This document shows positions 42,461-51,679 of a stretch of DNA of 64,000 nt, one piece after another. The notes beneath the pieces were generated by a model that was given only the letters and a program-made list of their open reading frames with translations, was not told where the DNA came from and ran no database searches. Source of the DNA: Acholeplasma equirhinis (GTDB lineage: Bacteria; Bacillota_I; Bacilli_A; Acholeplasmatales; Acholeplasmataceae); NCBI RefSeq assembly GCF_017052655.1, contig NZ_JAFIDC010000001.1, positions 124,001-188,000 on the forward strand, written 5' to 3'. Each line of letters begins with the position of its first letter. The stretch's first letter is position 1. The position numbers were made by a program, and so were the translations under genes.

Positions 42461-44195
42461 ATTCATCGTATTAACATTTAAGAAGAAACCTTCATTCTAC
42501 TTCTTATCTGTCTTACAAGCATTAATTGGAGCAGCTAGACTCTATATCGGTGTCTATGCTGTTAAATGGGTGATTGACTTAGTAGCAACCAGCCAATTTG
42601 AAGAAGTATTTAGATTCTCACTTATTGTCGTTGCAATTCAATTTGCAATGACTATAGTAACAAAAGTTTTAGATCAAGTGATCCGTGTAACAACATTTAA
42701 TTTAAGATATTTACTTAATCAACATGTCACTGCACGCATCATGAAATTTGAATATGAAAAACTGGAGGATCCATTCTATCTAGATTTAAGAGAACGTGCA
42801 AAGTTTGCAATTGATAACCAAGGTGTTATTTACCAACTTTTAAACTATGTTACAATCTTTATTTCAAGTTTCATTTCAATTGCAACACTTGGTTTAGTCT
42901 TATTTATGTTTGACGCATGGATGATCGTAGCACTACTTGTAGCACTTATCCTACACATCGTGATTTACAATATGTCAAACTCATTCCAAATCACATTAAC
43001 TGAAACAATGATGCCAATCAATCGTAAAGCTGGATATTATTTAAACTCATTATTAAATGTTGAAAATCAAAAAGATTTCCGCTTTACAAATATGAACAAA
43101 TTGATTCACCATAAGACATCTGGCTTTATTAATGAAACAACAAGCCATATTAGTAAGATTTCTTTAGGTATGAGTAAATATGAATTTGCATCAGATGTTG
43201 TCAACAATGTACTCATGGGATTCACTTATATTTATATTGCAATGAAAGCCGTGGCTAAGTTAATTCCAATTTCTGATTTCATATTATATACAGGAACTAC
43301 AATTCAACTCAGTGAACAACTTGCAACTGTTGTTGGAAATGTAGCTAATTTAAAACGTAATGTTGAATGGATTAAGCCATACTTCACATTACTTGCAGTA
43401 CCACTACAAGATGAGCTTCATACCGGGAAGCTACCACTCTCCGCAATTGATACCATTGAATTTGATAATGTGTCATTCAAATATCCAAAAACTGAACAAA
43501 TGATTTTAAAACATATTAGTTTTAAAGTTAATCGTGGTGAAAAAATCTCAGTTGTTGGATTAAATGGCGCAGGTAAGACAACTTTAGTTAAATTACTCTC
43601 CAGATTTTATCAACCAACAGAAGGCCAAATCTTAATCAATGGTATCAATATTAATGCGTATGAATATAACAGTTATGTTCAAAAAATGGCTGCTGTATTC
43701 CAAGACTTCAAAATATTCTCATATTCAATTGCTAAGAATATTACCGGTAATGATCAAGACCTTGAAGGGGCACTCGATGCAGCGAACAAAGTCTCTCTCT
43801 CTAAAAAACTCGCTTCGCTTAAAGATGGCATCCATTCTAACTACGGTAAGAGTTTATACCAAGATGGTATTGAACTCTCCGGTGGTGAGGGTCAAAAAAT
43901 AGCAATTGCCCGTGCACTCTACAAGAATTCAGACTTAATTATTCTAGATGAACCAACTGCAGCACTTGATCCTTTAGCAGAAGCAGAAATTTATGAACAC
44001 TTCAATGATTTAGTCAAAGAAAAAACTGCACTTTATATTTCACACCGCATGAGTTCATCTGTTTTTTGTGATAAAGTTCTTGTTATTAACAATGGTGAAA
44101 TCGAAGATTATGATAAACACACAAACTTAATGAAAAAGACAAACTCACTCTATTACGAATTATTTACAACTCAAGCAAAAAATTATCAATCATAA
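42441..44195 (+). CDS. ABC exporter half-transporter (pair 1, second subunit)
   Basis: 584 residues, same layout as its partner: six-helix membrane domain then Walker A GLNGAGKTT, Q-loop VFQDFKIFSYSI, signature ELSGGEGQKIAIARAL, Walker B LIILDEPTAALD and H-loop YISHRMSS. Both catalytic sites of pair 1 look intact, unlike pair 2. The start lies inside the preceding gene, after GGAGGAGAAGG, which couples their translation. Confidence 0.9.
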   Translation: MFKTLAKFIVLTFKKKPSFYFLSVLQALIGAARLYIGVYAVKWVIDLVATSQFEEVFRFSLIVVAIQFAMTIVTKVLDQVIRVTTFNLRYLLNQHVTARIMKFEYEKLEDPFYLDLRERAKFAIDNQGVIYQLLNYVTIFISSFISIATLGLVLFMFDAWMIVALLVALILHIVIYNMSNSFQITLTETMMPINRKAGYYLNSLLNVENQKDFRFTNMNKLIHHKTSGFINETTSHISKISLGMSKYEFASDVVNNVLMGFTYIYIAMKAVAKLIPISDFILYTGTTIQLSEQLATVVGNVANLKRNVEWIKPYFTLLAVPLQDELHTGKLPLSAIDTIEFDNVSFKYPKTEQMILKHISFKVNRGEKISVVGLNGAGKTTLVKLLSRFYQPTEGQILINGININAYEYNSYVQKMAAVFQDFKIFSYSIAKNITGNDQDLEGALDAANKVSLSKKLASLKDGIHSNYGKSLYQDGIELSGGEGQKIAIARALYKNSDLIILDEPTAALDPLAEAEIYEHFNDLVKEKTALYISHRMSSSVFCDKVLVINNGEIEDYDKHTNLMKKTNSLYYELFTTQAKNYQS

Positions 44196-44256
44196 TCAGT
44201 CTAATTTTAATAAAAAAATTAGTTGAATTTGATACAATGGTAACGAGGAGTTTATT

Positions 44257-46017
44257 ATGATATTTCTAAAGCATTTCAGGCATTACTACATTAAATATGG
44301 ACTGCAACTCTTGCTTGGTATCGTATTCTTAGTTTTATTAGATTATTACCAACTTGAGATACCTCGACTTATCAATGTCATCATTACAGGTGTTGATGAA
44401 GGTGAATTCACCCAAATTGAACACATATTCGGCATATTAGGTACAATGATAACAATTATCGTGTTTATGACGCTAGGGAGATTTCTCTGGCGTTATCTCT
44501 TGTTTGGTACAAGCCGAAAAATTGAGACAGATATAAGAGAACATATGTTCAAGCACGCAACCGAATTATCTCAAGATTTTTATTCTCGTGAGAAAATCGG
44601 TGGGTTAATGAGTTACTTCATTAACGATTTAGGGGCGGTCAGAGAATTATACGGATACGGATTCCTAACCTTAATTGACGGATTGGTCTTAGGTGGGTTC
44701 GTTTTAGCTAGAATGTTTTCACTTAATTGGGTGATGACACTCTATGCATTTATACCAATTGCATTAATGGGAGTCTTAGTGTTCTTCTTAGAACTAAAGA
44801 TGGAAAAGAAGTTTAAACTTCGCCAAGAAGCATTTGAAAACATGAGTGATTTTGCACAAGAATCATTCACAGGTATTACAGTTATTAAAGCTTATGTAAA
44901 AGAGATGTACGAAGCAATTACATTTAGTAAGAAGAGTAAAGATGTCAAAGACAGATCAATGGCACATATGCGCTATGCAGTCTTTGTTAACATCATCATT
45001 GATGTCATGATCACCCTTGTTGTATTATCCATCCTAGTTTATGGATCAATACTTGTTGCACAAGGCTTTTCAACACCAGGTGATTTAACAGAGTATATTT
45101 CTTATTTCTTTACACTCCTTTGGCCAGTGTTTGCAATCTCATGGTTTATGAACTTAAATGGACAAGCACAAGCATCAGCTAAACGTATTCACAAATTTTT
45201 AGAATCTAAAGTTGATATTACAAATGATAAAGATGCAATTATCGATGTTGAACTTGATGGTTCAATTTCAGTTAAAAACTTAACATTCACTTATAAAGAT
45301 GCAGAAAAACCAGCACTTGAAAATATTAGTTTTGATGTTAAAGCAGGTGAAATGGTTGGAATCCTAGGTAAAACTGGATCTGGTAAATCAACACTTGTTG
45401 AGTTATTCTTAAGAGTTTATAACACAGATAAAGATATGATTTATTTTAGTGGACATGATATTAATCATCTTCACGTAAAAACGCTTAGAGATGCGATTGG
45501 TTATGTACCACAAGATAACTTCTTATATTCAGATACGATTAAAAATAATATTGGTTTCTCATTTAAAGAACCAATTGATCAAAAGTATTTAGAAGAAGTT
45601 GCGAAACTTTCAGACGTTCATGACAATATCATGGAATTCCAAGATAAATATGAAACGATCTTAGGTGAACGTGGTGTGACTGTCTCTGGTGGTCAAAAGC
45701 AAAGAATCTCAATTGCAAGAGCACTTGCTAAAGATCCTAAGATTTTAATACTGGATGACTCGGTTTCTGCTGTTGATACTAAAACTGAAGAAGCAATCAT
45801 TTCTAATCTACGTAAAGTTAGACGTGGTAAAACAACTCTAATGATTGCACATCGTATTTCAACAGTTAAAAAGTTAGATAAAATTATTCTTCTAGAAAAC
45901 GGTAAAATGATTGGATTTGGAAGTCATAAAGAACTTTTAAAGAACAATACGGTTTATCAAGATATGGTCAAACTCCAAGAACTGGAAGCATTAGTAGGGG
46001 AGGGAGAAAATGCGTGA
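44257..46017 (+). CDS. ABC exporter half-transporter (pair 2, BmrC/YheI-like)
   Basis: 586 residues. Membrane domain, Walker A GKTGSGKSTL near residue 370, Q-loop YVPQDNFLYSDTI, canonical signature TVSGGQKQRISIARAL, but Walker B ILILDDSVSAVD with Asp in place of the catalytic Glu. This is the degenerate-site subunit of heterodimeric multidrug exporters such as BmrCD/YheIH and LmrCD. A 60-base gap with an AT-rich hairpin (CTAATTTT/AAAATTAG) precedes it, so it may have its own promoter. It overlaps the next subunit by eight bases. Confidence 0.92.
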   Translation: MIFLKHFRHYYIKYGLQLLLGIVFLVLLDYYQLEIPRLINVIITGVDEGEFTQIEHIFGILGTMITIIVFMTLGRFLWRYLLFGTSRKIETDIREHMFKHATELSQDFYSREKIGGLMSYFINDLGAVRELYGYGFLTLIDGLVLGGFVLARMFSLNWVMTLYAFIPIALMGVLVFFLELKMEKKFKLRQEAFENMSDFAQESFTGITVIKAYVKEMYEAITFSKKSKDVKDRSMAHMRYAVFVNIIIDVMITLVVLSILVYGSILVAQGFSTPGDLTEYISYFFTLLWPVFAISWFMNLNGQAQASAKRIHKFLESKVDITNDKDAIIDVELDGSISVKNLTFTYKDAEKPALENISFDVKAGEMVGILGKTGSGKSTLVELFLRVYNTDKDMIYFSGHDINHLHVKTLRDAIGYVPQDNFLYSDTIKNNIGFSFKEPIDQKYLEEVAKLSDVHDNIMEFQDKYETILGERGVTVSGGQKQRISIARALAKDPKILILDDSVSAVDTKTEEAIISNLRKVRRGKTTLMIAHRISTVKKLDKIILLENGKMIGFGSHKELLKNNTVYQDMVKLQELEALVGEGENA

Positions 46018-47806
46018 TTTTAATGAGTCTACACAAGCTAGACAAGATTCACATTTAATTAGACGTCTCCTTTCATACTTAAGACCTTATAGTTGGAAGT
46101 TTGTTGGTGCATTCTTAATGATGATCCTAACAACCTTCTCAAATATGGTCTTACCACTTGCATCAGGTTTATCCGTTGATTTAATGGTTAGAGAAGATGT
46201 GACATTTGAAACTAAAATGATTGCAGTTGCAATCGGTGCAGGCATTTTACTCTTAATGATGGTGTTATCTGTTTTCGTTGGATTCTTCCAAAATATGATG
46301 TTACAAGAAATTGGACAAACAGTGACACACGATTTAAGACTTCAAGTATTTAAACATATTGAAAATTTATCAATTGGTCAAATTAATCAATTACCTGTTG
46401 GTAAATTAGTTACCCGTGCAACAAACGATCCAGGTAACATCTCAGACATGTTCACAAATTCAATTGTGAACTTAATTCGAAGCATTTTAATGATTGTAAT
46501 TATTGCAACAATATTATTTGTGATTAACTGGCGTATGGCTTTAATTACGATGGTAACTGTTCCATTCATTGTGATTTCTTCAGTACTCTTTAGAAAATAT
46601 TCAAGAAAAGCATATCGACAAGTAAGAAACAATGTCTCTGAAGTGAATGGTTTCTTATCTGAAAACTTATCTGGTATGAAAATCACCCAAGTCTTTAATC
46701 AAGAAGAAAAGAAGTTAAATCAATTTAAAGAAATCAACGACAAATTAGAAAAGAGCTATATCAAAGAAATTATTGTATTCTCTGTCTATCGCCCATTAAT
46801 TTGGATGCTTGCAATGGTTGCAACCTTACTTTCGATTTACTATGGTATCTCATCTGTATTTGAAGGGTCATTATCCATTGGTATGTTCATTTCATTCTAT
46901 GTATATGTTGGACAGTTCTTTGATCCAATTCAAAACATTGCAGATCAATTCAACTCACTTCAAAATGGATTTGCAAGTGCTGAAAAAATCTTTGATGTAT
47001 TAGATACTGCTCCTGACATTGTAGATGAAGAAGATGCCATTGAACTTGAAGATTTCAAAGGACAAATCGAATTTAAAGATGTTTGGTTCCAATATATTCC
47101 TGATGAATGGGTATTAAAAGGTATCTCATTTAAAGTTGAACCAGATGAAACAGTTGCTTTTGTTGGTGCAACAGGTTCAGGCAAAACAACTATCTTGCAA
47201 CTTATTGTTAGAAACTATGATATTCAACAAGGTGAAATCTTAATTGATGGTATCAACATTAAACGAATTAAACGCTCGAGTTTAAGAAGTTTTGTAGGAC
47301 AAATGTTACAAGATGTCTTCTTATTTAGTGGTACTATTCGAGATAACATCACACTTCATGATGAATCTATTAGTGAAGAAAAAGTTATTGAAGCTTCAAA
47401 CTATGTTGGACTTGACCATGTACTCAAAAAATTACCAGATGGACTAGACCATATGGTCAGAGAACGTGGAAATAATTTCTCAAGTGGAGAAAGACAACTG
47501 ATTTCATTTGCAAGAGCAGTCGTCTATGAACCAAGATTAATGATCTTAGATGAAGCAACAGCGAATATCGATTCAGAGACAGAGAGCATTATTCAACAGT
47601 CTCTAACTAAGATGATGAACATTTCAACGATGTTAATCGTTGCACATCGCTTATCGACAATTCAACATAGTGATAAAATTATCGTAATGAGCAAAGGTGA
47701 GATCAAAGAATCTGGTACTCATCAACAATTGTTAAAACAAAAAGGTTTATATTATAACCTTTATCAGTTACAATATGACAAACAGGAGGTAGAATCAAAT
47801 GCTTAG
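46010..47806 (+). CDS. ABC exporter half-transporter (pair 2, BmrD/YheH-like)
   Basis: 598 residues. Walker A GATGSGKTT, Q-loop QMLQDVFLFSGTI, non-canonical signature NFSSGERQLISFARAV, Walker B LMILDEATANIDSETE with the catalytic Glu, H-loop VAHRLS. This is the matching half of the preceding gene: together they give one canonical and one degenerate ATP site, the BmrCD arrangement. Likely multidrug or lipid export. Its end overlaps the start of tldD by eight bases, so the transporter and the TldDE protease are in one operon. Confidence 0.92.
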   Translation: MRDFNESTQARQDSHLIRRLLSYLRPYSWKFVGAFLMMILTTFSNMVLPLASGLSVDLMVREDVTFETKMIAVAIGAGILLLMMVLSVFVGFFQNMMLQEIGQTVTHDLRLQVFKHIENLSIGQINQLPVGKLVTRATNDPGNISDMFTNSIVNLIRSILMIVIIATILFVINWRMALITMVTVPFIVISSVLFRKYSRKAYRQVRNNVSEVNGFLSENLSGMKITQVFNQEEKKLNQFKEINDKLEKSYIKEIIVFSVYRPLIWMLAMVATLLSIYYGISSVFEGSLSIGMFISFYVYVGQFFDPIQNIADQFNSLQNGFASAEKIFDVLDTAPDIVDEEDAIELEDFKGQIEFKDVWFQYIPDEWVLKGISFKVEPDETVAFVGATGSGKTTILQLIVRNYDIQQGEILIDGINIKRIKRSSLRSFVGQMLQDVFLFSGTIRDNITLHDESISEEKVIEASNYVGLDHVLKKLPDGLDHMVRERGNNFSSGERQLISFARAVVYEPRLMILDEATANIDSETESIIQQSLTKMMNISTMLIVAHRLSTIQHSDKIIVMSKGEIKESGTHQQLLKQKGLYYNLYQLQYDKQEVESNA

Positions 47807-49190
47807 TAAATCAGAATTACAAGAGTTACTGCAACTCGGTTTAGAAACTGGTGCAGATTTCTCTGAAATCTTCCTAGAAGATACATACACAGGCAATATT
47901 CGTGTCAACAACGGTGATGTCATCGGTGTTGGAATGGGTAATGTCCATGGTGTTGGTGTACGTCTTTTACAAGGAATCGACGAAGTCTATGGATATTCAA
48001 ACGATACTTCATATGAATCCGTTAAAAAATTAATGTTAAACTTAAGAGGTTCATTTAATGGTGCAGCTAATAAAGCTCTTCCACTTGGTGAAAAGAAACC
48101 TTATAAGTATACAGTTAAAATCCCTCATGGGGCATTAACACCATCAGAAAAGAGTGCTAAACTTGTTGAGCTTTCAAATTTAATGAAATCTCAAAACGAA
48201 AAAATCGTTCAAGCGGGTACAACTTTAATTGAATGGGAACAAAAAGTTTTAATCGCTAACTCAAAAGGTATTTACCAAGATGATGTTAGAACATACACAA
48301 GAGTTGTGATGTCAGCAGTTGCACAAGATGGTCCATTAATGCAAGATGCTTATGAAGCACCAGGGCGAAACATGGGCTTTGAAATTTTTGATGAAATTGA
48401 TTTTAAACAATTAGCACTTGAAGTTGCTGAATCTGTAATGACATATCTTTATGCAGATAACATGGAACCACAAGAAATGCCAGTTGTTTTACACAACGGT
48501 TTTGGTGGGGTTATCTTCCACGAAGCAGTTGGTCACCCACTTGAAACATCAGCAGTTTCTAAAGGCTTATCACCATTTGCTGGTAAGTTAGGTGAAAAAG
48601 TCGCATCAGAGCTTGTTACAGCGTATGATGATGGTGATGAAGAAGGTCAATGGGGTCGTTCTACATTCGATGATGAAGGTAACAAGACTCAAAAGAATTT
48701 ATTAATTGAAAAAGGTATCCTAAAAGGTTACTTATCAGATGAAAGAAACGGTAAGAGAATGGGCTATCATTCAACTGGTTCAGGTCGTCGTCAAAACTAC
48801 AAATATGCACCAACAGCACGTATGAATACAACTTATATCGATAATGGTACTGACAATTGGGAAGATATCATTAAAGATACTAAGTATGGTCTATTTGCTA
48901 AAAAACTTGGTGGTGGTACAGTTAACCCAGCAACCGGTGAATTTAACTTCGCAGTTAATGAAGGTTATATGATCGAAGATGGTAAAATTACAAAACCAGT
49001 ACGTGGTGCAATGTTAATTGGTCACGGTGCTGAAGTTATTAAATTAATTGACCGTGTTGCAAATAACAAGACTTATGGTCAAGGTATGTGTGGAGCAGGT
49101 TCAGGTTCAATCCCAACTGACGTTGGACAACCAACCATCCGTGTATCTAAAATGCTCGTAGGTGGTCAAGGAGGTAAACGTAATGTTTAA
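47799..49190 (+). CDS. tldD: TldD metalloprotease subunit
   Basis: 463 residues. TldD carries the zinc site of the heterodimeric TldD-TldE protease, which degrades unfolded peptides and matures some modified peptides such as microcin B17. Motif FHEAVGHPLETSAV (HExxxH near residue 241) is intact, with further GRRQNYKYAPTARMNTTY and GMCGAGSGSIPTDVGQPTIRV blocks. It begins inside the previous exporter gene after ACAGGAGG and overlaps tldE by eight bases. Confidence 0.96.
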   Translation: MLSKSELQELLQLGLETGADFSEIFLEDTYTGNIRVNNGDVIGVGMGNVHGVGVRLLQGIDEVYGYSNDTSYESVKKLMLNLRGSFNGAANKALPLGEKKPYKYTVKIPHGALTPSEKSAKLVELSNLMKSQNEKIVQAGTTLIEWEQKVLIANSKGIYQDDVRTYTRVVMSAVAQDGPLMQDAYEAPGRNMGFEIFDEIDFKQLALEVAESVMTYLYADNMEPQEMPVVLHNGFGGVIFHEAVGHPLETSAVSKGLSPFAGKLGEKVASELVTAYDDGDEEGQWGRSTFDDEGNKTQKNLLIEKGILKGYLSDERNGKRMGYHSTGSGRRQNYKYAPTARMNTTYIDNGTDNWEDIIKDTKYGLFAKKLGGGTVNPATGEFNFAVNEGYMIEDGKITKPVRGAMLIGHGAEVIKLIDRVANNKTYGQGMCGAGSGSIPTDVGQPTIRVSKMLVGGQGGKRNV

Positions 49191-50496
49191 ATCATGGATT
49201 GAATTAGGACTTAAAAAAGGATTTTCAGATGTTGAAGTTTATTCAACAAGAAATAAATCTTTATCAATTGAACTTTATGAAGGTAAAGTTGAATCATTTA
49301 CAAACAGTGATGTAACAACTGCTCGTATTAAAGGTATTTATGACGGTAAAATGGTTGCAGCATCTGTTGAAAACTTATCAACTGAAGCAGTTGAACTCGT
49401 ATTTGATCGTTTAATTCAAAATGCTAAAGCAGTTACTGTTAAAGAACCTGCAATTATCTTTGAAGGATCAAAATCATATCCTCATGTTGAAGAAAACAAG
49501 TTTGACTTTGATACAGTACCTGTTGAAAAGAAAATTGCATATCTTCAAGCACTTGAAAAAGAAGTTAAGAAAAACAAATTAGTTAAACAAGTTGAAGTTT
49601 CACAATATTCAGAATCATTTGGTGAAACTACAATTGTTAACTCTAAAGGCTTAAATCTTACAAAACGTCATAACTTTGCTTATGCACTTGCTTATGCAAT
49701 CTTTGAACAAGATGGTGACATCAAAACTGGTTATGATATCAAAATTATCAAATCATTTGATGAATTAGATCCAGTTAAAGAAGCAGAAGCAACAATCCAA
49801 GAAGGTTTAAGAAAACTTGGTGGTAAATCACTTAAAACTGCTCAATATGATGTTGTCTTCTCTAGCAAACGTTTCTCTGATATGTTATCTGTTTACTCAG
49901 GTTTATTCTCAGGTGAAGCTGCATATCGTAAGACAACAGCATTAAAAGACAAGAAGGGTGAAATGATTGCATCTCCAAATGTTACAATTTGGGACAATTC
50001 ATTACATGAATTATCACCATTTAAAAATTCATTTGATGATGAAGGTGTAGCAGCAAATCCTAAGAAGGTTGTTGATGCTGGCCGTTTCACTGGTTTCTTA
50101 CACTCATTAAGAACTGCAGCGTTATTTAATGAAGAACCAACTGGTAATGCATTTGGTGGTGGTATCGCTCCAGCTGGACTTTACTTAGAACCAGGTGAGT
50201 TATCATTTGATGAAGTTTTAGCTCCAATTGCTGATGGCTTCTATGTAACTGAACTTGTTGGTCTTCATGCTGGTGTAAATACAACATCAGGTGACTTCTC
50301 ACTACAAGCTGGTGGGGTTGCAATCAAAGATGGTAAGTTAGACCATGCAGTTAAGATGGTTGTCTTATCAGGTAACTGGTTCAATCTTTTAAACAACGTT
50401 GAACGTATCGGTTCAGATCTTCAATTCCAAACATCAGGTTATGGTTCTCCAACTGTCTACGTTGGTAAACTCACAGTATCTGGTGAAGAAAAATAA
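49183..50496 (+). CDS. tldE: TldE/PmbA protease subunit
   Basis: 437 residues. TldE lacks the zinc motif and helps form the closed chamber with TldD. Seen: LSIELYEGKVESFTNSD, SKGLNLTKRHNFAYALAYAIF, DDEGVAANPKKVVDAGRFTGFLHSLRTA and a C-terminal GGVAIKDGKLDHAVKMVVLSGNWFNLLNNVERIGSDL, all typical. The start at 49183 (MFKSWIEL) follows AAGGAGG; an in-frame ATG 21 bases upstream is rejected. A strong terminator ends the operon. Confidence 0.95.
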   Translation: MFKSWIELGLKKGFSDVEVYSTRNKSLSIELYEGKVESFTNSDVTTARIKGIYDGKMVAASVENLSTEAVELVFDRLIQNAKAVTVKEPAIIFEGSKSYPHVEENKFDFDTVPVEKKIAYLQALEKEVKKNKLVKQVEVSQYSESFGETTIVNSKGLNLTKRHNFAYALAYAIFEQDGDIKTGYDIKIIKSFDELDPVKEAEATIQEGLRKLGGKSLKTAQYDVVFSSKRFSDMLSVYSGLFSGEAAYRKTTALKDKKGEMIASPNVTIWDNSLHELSPFKNSFDDEGVAANPKKVVDAGRFTGFLHSLRTAALFNEEPTGNAFGGGIAPAGLYLEPGELSFDEVLAPIADGFYVTELVGLHAGVNTTSGDFSLQAGGVAIKDGKLDHAVKMVVLSGNWFNLLNNVERIGSDLQFQTSGYGSPTVYVGKLTVSGEEK

Positions 50497-50507
50497 TTTA
50501 TAAACTT

Positions 50508-50542
50508 AGCCATATATAGTTAAACTATGTATGGCTTTTTTA
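50508..50542 (+). terminator. Rho-independent terminator after tldE
   Basis: AGCCATATATAGTT...ACTATGTATGGCT stem followed by seven T. Confidence 0.92.
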
Positions 50543-50570
50543 TTTAACCTTTGGCGTTGCGTGGTAAAAT
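50543..50570 (+). promoter_or_regulatory. Probable promoter of the Trk operon
   Basis: TTTAAC (50543-50548) and TG-G-TAAAAT (50565-50570) with a 16-base spacer; the extended -10 is the same as that before the first riboswitch. Confidence 0.6.
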
Positions 50571-50603
50571 AGATATAGTTACAAAGTAAACATGGAGAAA
50601 AAG

Positions 50604-51017
50604 ATGAGAAATAAAACAATGGTTATTGGCTCTGGTAGACTTGGTTCAAACATTGCATCACATCTAGCAGAACAAGGAAACTTAGTTGATATTATCGATA
50701 AAGATCAAACTGCATTTAGAAAGTTGCCAGATGATTTTTCTGGAAACATTATTCTAGGTGATGCAACAGAGATGGAAGTTCTTGAAGCAGTTAATCCTGA
50801 AAATGTTGAAAGAGTCGTCATCGTCACAGGTAATGATAATGTGAATATTTATATTGCACATTTAGCTTTAAACTTTTTTGATATACCAAAAATTTACATT
50901 CGACTTTTTGATACATCCAAGGGTAAATTAATTGAAAATACGAGAATTCAAGTAATCTATCCATTTAACTTGTCAATTGAAGCATTTATGAAACTAGAGG
51001 CAGGTGACAAGAAATGA
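50604..51017 (+). CDS. TrkA-N domain potassium-uptake regulator (short form)
   Basis: 137 residues, a single Rossmann-type RCK domain: VIGSGRLGSNIASHLAEQGNLVDIIDKD at the N-terminus, then IILGDATEMEVLEAVNPENVERVVIVTGNDNVNIYIA. Such cytoplasmic proteins bind NAD(H) or ATP/ADP and gate the membrane subunit TrkH. The C-terminal TrkA-C domain is missing. The start at 50604 (MRNKTMVIG) is chosen because GGAG lies six bases upstream; the ATG at 50592 has no ribosome site. It overlaps the next trkA gene by four bases. Confidence 0.9.
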   Translation: MRNKTMVIGSGRLGSNIASHLAEQGNLVDIIDKDQTAFRKLPDDFSGNIILGDATEMEVLEAVNPENVERVVIVTGNDNVNIYIAHLALNFFDIPKIYIRLFDTSKGKLIENTRIQVIYPFNLSIEAFMKLEAGDKK

Positions 51018-51679
51018 AGATAATCATCGTCGGTGGTAAAAACGAAGCAGATTACATGATTGGCATGTTCTTAAAAGAAAAACATTCAGTATTAGTCATC
51101 AATGATGATGAAGATGCTGCAAAATATATTACAGATCATCATAGAATTCCTGTTTTAGTCGGTGATCCTACGAAAAGTTATGTTTTTGAAGATGCAAATG
51201 CTTATGATTATGATGTTATTGTTGCGTTATCTGAAAATGACATTGATAACTATATTACGTGTATGGTTGCTAAAAATCTTTTCAATGTTAAAAAAGCAAT
51301 TTGCCGTGTCCTCAACCCTAAACGAGTTGATATCTTTAAAAAATTAGGTATTCATACAGCAATTTCTTCCATCTATATGTTAGGACAAATCATCAAAGAA
51401 GAAGCCAATGTAAAAGCAATGTTTAAAACCCTTACTATGGAAGATGAAAAAATTGCCATTACTGAGATTGAAGTGATTGAATCATACCATCTACATAATA
51501 AACAAATTATGCATATTAATTTACCACCTAGAATTAACATTTCGTGTATTTTACGTGGTAATCAAACAATTATTCCAAATGGTCGTACGACAATTCATGT
51601 TGGTGACAAATTATTAATTGTTTCAGCAGCAGAAGACCAAAAATCAATATTTACAATGTTAAATGAGAAGAAACAATGA
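51014..51679 (+). CDS. trkA: Trk potassium-uptake regulator TrkA (RCK_N plus RCK_C)
   Basis: 221 residues: a TrkA-N domain (IIVGGKNEADYMIGMFLKEKHSVLVINDDED...VLVGDPT) and a TrkA-C domain (about 140-221: EKIAITEIEVIESYHLHNKQIMHINLP...NGRTTIHVGDKLLIVSAAED). With the short RCK protein before it, it would build the gating ring under TrkH, mixed from two kinds of subunit. The nucleotide-binding glycine loop (G-G-K-N-E-A) is less canonical than in the first protein. ATGA overlaps on both sides. Confidence 0.92.
   Translation: MKIIIVGGKNEADYMIGMFLKEKHSVLVINDDEDAAKYITDHHRIPVLVGDPTKSYVFEDANAYDYDVIVALSENDIDNYITCMVAKNLFNVKKAICRVLNPKRVDIFKKLGIHTAISSIYMLGQIIKEEANVKAMFKTLTMEDEKIAITEIEVIESYHLHNKQIMHINLPPRINISCILRGNQTIIPNGRTTIHVGDKLLIVSAAEDQKSIFTMLNEKKQ

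Noticed and set aside
44196-44256. CTAATTTT/AAAATTAG hairpin as a terminator between exporter pairs
   Set aside because: It is all AT, has no T tract and could be chance; kept only as a remark in the following gene.
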